Shown: piece by piece, positions 5,309-8,402 of the stretch
Layout: each line of letters opens with the position of its first letter
Numbering within the stretch: the first letter of the stretch is position 1
Assembly: GCA_019419485.1 (NCBI GenBank)
Contig: DXZV01000024.1
Coordinates: 8,475 to 16,876, forward strand
DNA from: Collinsella sp.
GTDB taxonomy: Bacteria; Actinomycetota; Coriobacteriia; Coriobacteriales; Coriobacteriaceae
DNA: 8,402 nucleotides
Direction: 5' to 3'
Made by a program: the position numbers and the translations under genes
The notes under the pieces: generated by a model
What the model saw: the letters and a program-made list of their open reading frames with translations, nothing else
Databases searched by the model: none
Told to the model about the DNA's origin: nothing

Positions 5309-6186
5309 TACTGGTTCATGTTGCCGTGGATGTAGGGGGTGACCTCGGGGGAGATATGGCCGCAGCCTAGGTTGCGCAGGGCAGATTCGATGGCGGCGGG
5401 AAGCGGGGCCTTGCCCTCGTCGTTGACCGCGGTGCTGCCGAGGGCGGCGATCTTGGCGACGTCTGCCGGCGCGGCCTCGATATGCATGCAGCCGCCGACG
5501 AGGCGTGCGCGGACCTGGTCCAGGCCAAGGTCGTGCAGGTAGTCCTCACAGGTGCGGATTACATCGACCTTCTCGCGCGTGAGCTCCTCGCCCGTGGGGA
5601 CTCGCGTGGCCAGGCAGGCTCCTGCCGGCAGGTTCCAGACGGGGTATCCCCAGGCGCGTAGCAGCTCGCGCTCCTCGTCCTTGGTAAAGCCGACCTCCAT
5701 AAGCGGCGAGCGCACGCCGAGCTCCTGGGCGGCGCGCATGCCGGGGCGGTAGTCGCCGCGGTCGCTTGCGTTGCTGCCGTCGATGACGGTGGGAAAGCCC
5801 AGCGACTTGGCGTGGTTGACGATGGCGGTAAAGCCGGCGCGCTTGCAGTGGTAGCAGCGGTTGGCGTCGTTGCAGGCTACCTGGGGGAGCTGCAGCTGAT
5901 CGACCGAGAGGTTGAGCACGGGGAGCTTAAAATGCGGCCCCTCATCGGCCTGCCCGTCAACCGCCCGTTCAAACGAAGCCTGTTCGGGCGTGCCGATGAG
6001 CGGCGTGGTGAGGTGAACAAGGAGCGTGCTGGCGGGCATGATGCGGGCGCAGACCGCGGCCAAAAAGCTGCTGTCGACGCCACCGGAAAAGCCGATGGCG
6101 ACGCGTCCGTATGCTAAAAGCAGCTGCTCGAGCGCTGCGAGTTTGTCCTGAAGCCCCTCTGCGGGTGCGGTGGTGTCTGAAAGCAT
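5308..6186 (-). CDS. larE: LarE-type ATP-dependent sacrificial sulfur transferase
   Basis: A 292-residue PP-loop ATP pyrophosphatase. In the known LarE reaction the enzyme adenylates pyridinium-3,5-biscarboxylate mononucleotide and donates the sulfur of its own cysteine, a step in making the nickel-pincer cofactor of lactate racemase LarA. Visible: the PP-loop SGGVDSS (34-40), DGSNASDRGDYRPGMRAA (136-153), and PAGACLATRVPTGE (187-200), in which C191 corresponds to the sacrificial cysteine of Lactobacillus plantarum LarE. C111 and C114 in NRCYHCKR form an extra CxxC pair. The start ATG is supported by AAGGA (complement of 6194-6198), 7 nt upstream. No larA, larB or larC is in the window, so its cofactor partners must be elsewhere, or it serves another sulfur-transfer role. 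It is transcribed divergently from the HAD gene and converges on the AlbA_2 gene. Confidence 0.9.
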   Translation of the reverse strand: MLSDTTAPAEGLQDKLAALEQLLLAYGRVAIGFSGGVDSSFLAAVCARIMPASTLLVHLTTPLIGTPEQASFERAVDGQADEGPHFKLPVLNLSVDQLQLPQVACNDANRCYHCKRAGFTAIVNHAKSLGFPTVIDGSNASDRGDYRPGMRAAQELGVRSPLMEVGFTKDEERELLRAWGYPVWNLPAGACLATRVPTGEELTREKVDVIRTCEDYLHDLGLDQVRARLVGGCMHIEAAPADVAKIAALGSTAVNDEGKAPLPAAIESALRNLGCGHISPEVTPYIHGNMNQ

Positions 6187-6220
6187 AAGTCGATCCTTGC
6201 CGTTGAGTACTCGGTCGAAA

Positions 6221-6248
6221 ACTATAATCCTACTGGACTGCTTGTCAT
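6221..6248 (-). promoter_or_regulatory. probable larE promoter
   Basis: On the - strand, ATGACA (complement of 6243-6248) and TATAGT (complement of 6221-6226) each match the sigma-70-type consensus at five of six positions and are separated by 16 bp. Transcription would begin near 6214, giving a leader of about 28 nt before the larE ATG, which includes the AAGGA ribosome binding site. Confidence 0.6.
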
Positions 6249-6282
6249 AAGACTTCTATCTGTGTAACGAAAGTGCAATATG

Positions 6283-6299
6283 GTATATACGTTATATAC
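6283..6299. promoter_or_regulatory. AT-rich palindromic operator candidate upstream of the HAD gene
   Basis: GTATATA (6283-6289) and TATATAC (6293-6299) are perfect inverted halves around CGT. The segment GTATATAC (6283-6290) fits the GTnTAnAC pattern described for HutC-type GntR regulators. It lies 60 nt before the HAD start and contains TATATA hexamers that could serve as a -10 element, although I find no convincing -35 for the + strand. No GntR gene is in the window. Confidence 0.35.
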
Positions 6300-6359
6300 A
6301 AGTTTACAGGTGCGGTAAAGTTGCGGGAGTACAGCAGCGCGAAGCGATGGGGGACTGAT

Positions 6360-7010
6360 ATGATCAAGGCCGTTATTTTTGACATGGACGGAACGCTGGT
6401 CGATACCGAGCGTTTGGGCATCAAGGCATGGAAAGCGGGCGCTGCCGAGCTGGGGGTCGCGATTGATGATGCCCTGATCCATCAGTTTATCGGCCGCACG
6501 CTGCCCGACGTCATGGACATCCTTGATAAGCGTTATGGCAGCCACGAAACTACCGAGGCGGTCTATGCCCGCCACAAGGAGATTCGCGACGAGATGGTCA
6601 AGACCGAACTGGAGCTTAAGGCCGGCGCCGCCGAGTGCATAGACGAGCTGCTGGCTGCGGGCTATCACGTGGGCCTGGCGACGTCGTCGCGCCACGCTAC
6701 GGCCGAGCGCAACCTCAAGACGGTCGGCCTCTTTGACAAGTTTGAGACGGTGACCTGCGGCGAGGACGTCGTGCATGGCAAGCCCGACCCCGAGATGTAC
6801 CTGCTCGCCTGCGAGCGCGCGGGCTTTGCTCCCGAGAAGTGCGCCGTGGTCGAGGATTCCCGCAACGGCTGCGTCTCGGGCATCACGGCCGGTTGCCACG
6901 TCTTTGCCGTTCCCGACATCGTGCCGCTGCCGCAGGACGTGGTGGATGGCTGCGAGGCTGTGCTCGATACGCTGTTCGATCTGTCGGCGGCGGTCAAGGC
7001 CGTGCGCTAG
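6360..7010 (+). CDS. HAD superfamily hydrolase, subfamily IA (beta-phosphoglucomutase/phosphatase-like)
   Basis: A 216-residue haloacid dehalogenase-type phosphatase or phosphomutase. Motif I is FDMDGTLVDTE, with nucleophile D8 and acid/base D10. Motif II is the threonine/serine of GLATSSRH (105-112), motif III is K141 in HGKPDPEMY, and motif IV is VVEDSRNG (163-170) with metal-binding E165/D166. A helical C1 cap spans about residues 15-85. This matches small sugar-phosphate or phosphoglycolate-type phosphatases; the substrate cannot be told from sequence. I chose ATG 6360 because GGGGGA (6349-6354) precedes it by 5 nt and the family motif begins at once. An in-frame GTG at 6273 would add 29 unconserved residues translated from the AT-rich palindrome. 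It is monocistronic in the window and divergent from larE, with no clear functional link. Confidence 0.9.
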   Translation: MIKAVIFDMDGTLVDTERLGIKAWKAGAAELGVAIDDALIHQFIGRTLPDVMDILDKRYGSHETTEAVYARHKEIRDEMVKTELELKAGAAECIDELLAAGYHVGLATSSRHATAERNLKTVGLFDKFETVTCGEDVVHGKPDPEMYLLACERAGFAPEKCAVVEDSRNGCVSGITAGCHVFAVPDIVPLPQDVVDGCEAVLDTLFDLSAAVKAVR

Positions 7011-7084
7011 CGTTTGCACGTGAGTCGCCATGCCCCGCGCCCGATCCCGCAGGACGGTGACGGCAACGGCGCCTGCGTGGAGGC

Positions 7085-7099
7085 GCTGACGCAGTCAGC
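7085..7099. repeat. small inverted repeat in the convergent spacer
   Basis: GCTGAC (7085-7090) and GTCAGC (7094-7099) are perfect complements with a 3-nt loop (GCA). The right arm shares two bases with the larger hairpin that follows, so the two folds compete at their border. Confidence 0.4.
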
Positions 7100-7144
7100 C
7101 CCTCTTATCACGCCAAGATTGCTGTTTTGGCCGATAAGAGGGGC
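7098..7144. terminator. composite hairpin between convergent genes, probable terminator
   Basis: GCCCCTCTTATC (7098-7109) pairs perfectly with GATAAGAGGGGC (7133-7144). The 23-nt interior can form a further stem, GCCAA (7112-7116) with TTGGC (7127-7131). ATTGTGCTTTAA follows, a weak T-rich tail for the + strand. It lies between the ends of the HAD gene (+) and the DUF4143 ATPase (-), about 90 nt after the former and 70 nt from the latter. Apart from this and the small hairpin next to it, I see nothing in the 202-nt spacer. Confidence 0.5.
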
Positions 7145-7212
7145 ATTGTGCTTTAAGCGACTGAGGCTGCAACCCTGGCAAGGGACCGGCGAGGGGCCTT
7201 GGATGCTACAAG

Positions 7213-8402
7213 TTACTCCAGGAGCCAGTCGATCACGTTGCGCTTGCGGACTCCTTCGTAGTTCGCGTCCGCAAACAGCGTGTCGAGCGTAAGAAGCGTC
7301 TTGGGATAGTTGTCTCGGACTTTCTTAAAGGGGGCCAACTCTCGATTGAGGGTAGTTTCGTCGAGTGTGGTGGCTGAAACCTGAAAATAGGCCGTCTCGT
7401 CTGAGCGTAGGGCAACAAAATCGATTTCCCCACCGTCGATATCGCCCACGTAGACGTCGTATCCGCGGCGTAGGAGCTCGAGATAGACAACATTTTCGAG
7501 GATATGGCCGATATCGCTGCTTTGGGTTTTGACGAGAGCGCCTCTAAGTCCAAGGTCAACGGCGTAGTATTTGCCGTTTGTTGAAAGAAGCTGCCGACCA
7601 CGCACGTTATAGCGCGGAGCAAAGTACAGCACAAGGCTGTCTGTTAAGCCTTTGAGGTACTTGGCTACGGTTTTCTGGTCGGTTTTGTTGCCGTTGGATG
7701 AGAGCGTGTCGGAGATTTTTTTAATCGAGATCCGGTTTCCAATGCTATGGAGTAGGAACTTGGTGATATCGCGCAGGGTCGGGACGTCCGAGACCTTCAG
7801 GCGTTCGATAACGTCGCGTATGACGATGGTATCGTAGAGGCTCATAAGATAATCGCGCGCCTGGGGTCCCTGAATGCCCGTCTCGGCGATAAAGGGAAAA
7901 GAGCCCCGGGTGACGTACTCGTCAAACAACTGCGCGGGAGCCTTTCCGTCATTGGTTTTTGCCGAGCAAAACTCCTTAAAGGATAGGGGCAGCATCTTGA
8001 GCTCTACGTAGCGGCCGGAGAGCAAAGTTGCGAGCTCGCTCGAGAGCAGATAGGCGTTGGAACCGGTTATGTAGAGGTCGACATTGTCCTTGATAAAAAG
8101 ACTGTCGACGGCTTTTTCGAAATGCTCGACGTGCTGTATCTCGTCCAGAAAAACGTAGTTCATCTTATCGGGGACGAGTCTGGCGGAAATGTAGTCGTAG
8201 AGTGCTCTATACGACGTAAGCGACTCGAACTCCAGGTCTTCAAAGTTGAGGGATATAACCTGGCCGCCCGTGATTCCATGATTGCGCAGATAGCTACGGT
8301 AGATTTCGAATAGCTTTGATTTGCCGGACCTTCGCACGCCCGAAACGACCTTGATGACGTGCGAGTCTTTCCACGAAATGAGCCAGTCGAGGTACTGTTT
8401 GC
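7213..8402 (-). CDS. AAA_14/DUF4143 family ATPase, partial at N-terminus
   Basis: The open frame runs to the right edge, so the start lies beyond 8402; 395 residues are visible. Counting from the first whole codon: Walker A is GVRRSGKS (21-28), Walker B is YVFLDEIQ (82-89), and a sensor-like YITGSNAYLLSSELATLLSGRYVE follows (about 110-133). These define the AAA_14 domain. The DUF4143 part contains ENVVYLELLRRGYDVYVG (302-319), EIDFVAL (325-331) and YFQVS (338-342), the layout of a PD-(D/E)XK-like fold. A glutamine-valine sits where many relatives have a more acidic Glu-x-Lys pair, so catalysis is uncertain. Upstream of GTG 8337 the frame encodes VIKVVSG leading into the Walker A, so GTG 8337 is not the start. 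These ATPases are common in multiple copies in gut anaerobes; their function is unknown. No partner gene is visible. Confidence 0.85.
   Translation of the reverse strand, partial: KQYLDWLISWKDSHVIKVVSGVRRSGKSKLFEIYRSYLRNHGITGGQVISLNFEDLEFESLTSYRALYDYISARLVPDKMNYVFLDEIQHVEHFEKAVDSLFIKDNVDLYITGSNAYLLSSELATLLSGRYVELKMLPLSFKEFCSAKTNDGKAPAQLFDEYVTRGSFPFIAETGIQGPQARDYLMSLYDTIVIRDVIERLKVSDVPTLRDITKFLLHSIGNRISIKKISDTLSSNGNKTDQKTVAKYLKGLTDSLVLYFAPRYNVRGRQLLSTNGKYYAVDLGLRGALVKTQSSDIGHILENVVYLELLRRGYDVYVGDIDGGEIDFVALRSDETAYFQVSATTLDETTLNRELAPFKKVRDNYPKTLLTLDTLFADANYEGVRKRNVIDWLLE

Noticed and set aside
5812..6117. 101-codon + strand open frame inside larE
   Set aside because: Shadow of the larE frame, which has clear PP-loop motifs.
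6273..6359. GTG-initiated N-terminal extension of the HAD protein
   Set aside because: The added 29 residues are translated from regulatory-looking AT-rich DNA; GGGGGA before ATG 6360 and the immediate DxDGT motif fix the start.
7001..7020. CGTGC/GCACG hairpin across the HAD stop codon
   Set aside because: Only five pairs and no T-run; too weak to call a terminator.

Overview
The window reads as chromosomal DNA of a high-GC, Gram-positive gut anaerobe, most likely a Coriobacteriia member such as Collinsella. This is my inference from the GC-rich coding style, a bacterial split transketolase, and the short intergenic repeat families. No 16S rRNA or other phylogenetic marker is present.

Region 1 (59-3037, + strand) is a tight carbohydrate operon: a small transaldolase, the N- and C-terminal halves of a split transketolase (overlapping TAATG junction), and a fructose/mannitol-type PTS EIIA protein. 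Together they would run the non-oxidative pentose phosphate interconversions and supply one phosphotransfer component of a PTS permease whose EIIB and EIIC parts are not in the window. A stem-loop lies between transaldolase and transketolase, and a terminator follows EIIA.

Region 2 (3038-5308) is the most unusual part. A lone gene (3488-5188) encodes a protein with an AlbA_2 (Schlafen-like) domain, an HATPase_c_4-type ATP-binding domain and a C-terminal winged helix. Upstream of it are nine exact copies of TTAGAGAGA in both orientations, packed into about 180 bp, often about two helical turns apart, and overlapping the probable promoter and ribosome binding site. Degenerate copies follow the gene inside a hairpin. 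The block is bracketed by two direct copies (45/48 identical) of a 48-bp hairpin-forming repeat, and a separate perfect 28-bp-arm inverted repeat sits just inside the left copy. This looks like a self-regulated, possibly acquired cassette inserted between two ordinary chromosomal loci.

Region 3 (5308-7010) has two divergent genes. larE (- strand) encodes the sacrificial sulfur transferase of nickel-pincer cofactor synthesis, without larA, larB or larC nearby. A HAD subfamily IA phosphatase runs on the + strand. The shared intergenic region holds a good larE promoter and an AT-rich palindrome ahead of the HAD gene.

Region 4 (7011-8402) has a hairpin-containing convergent spacer and then a partial - strand AAA_14/DUF4143 ATPase whose N-terminus runs off the right edge. 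No tRNA, rRNA, CRISPR array or transposase gene was seen.
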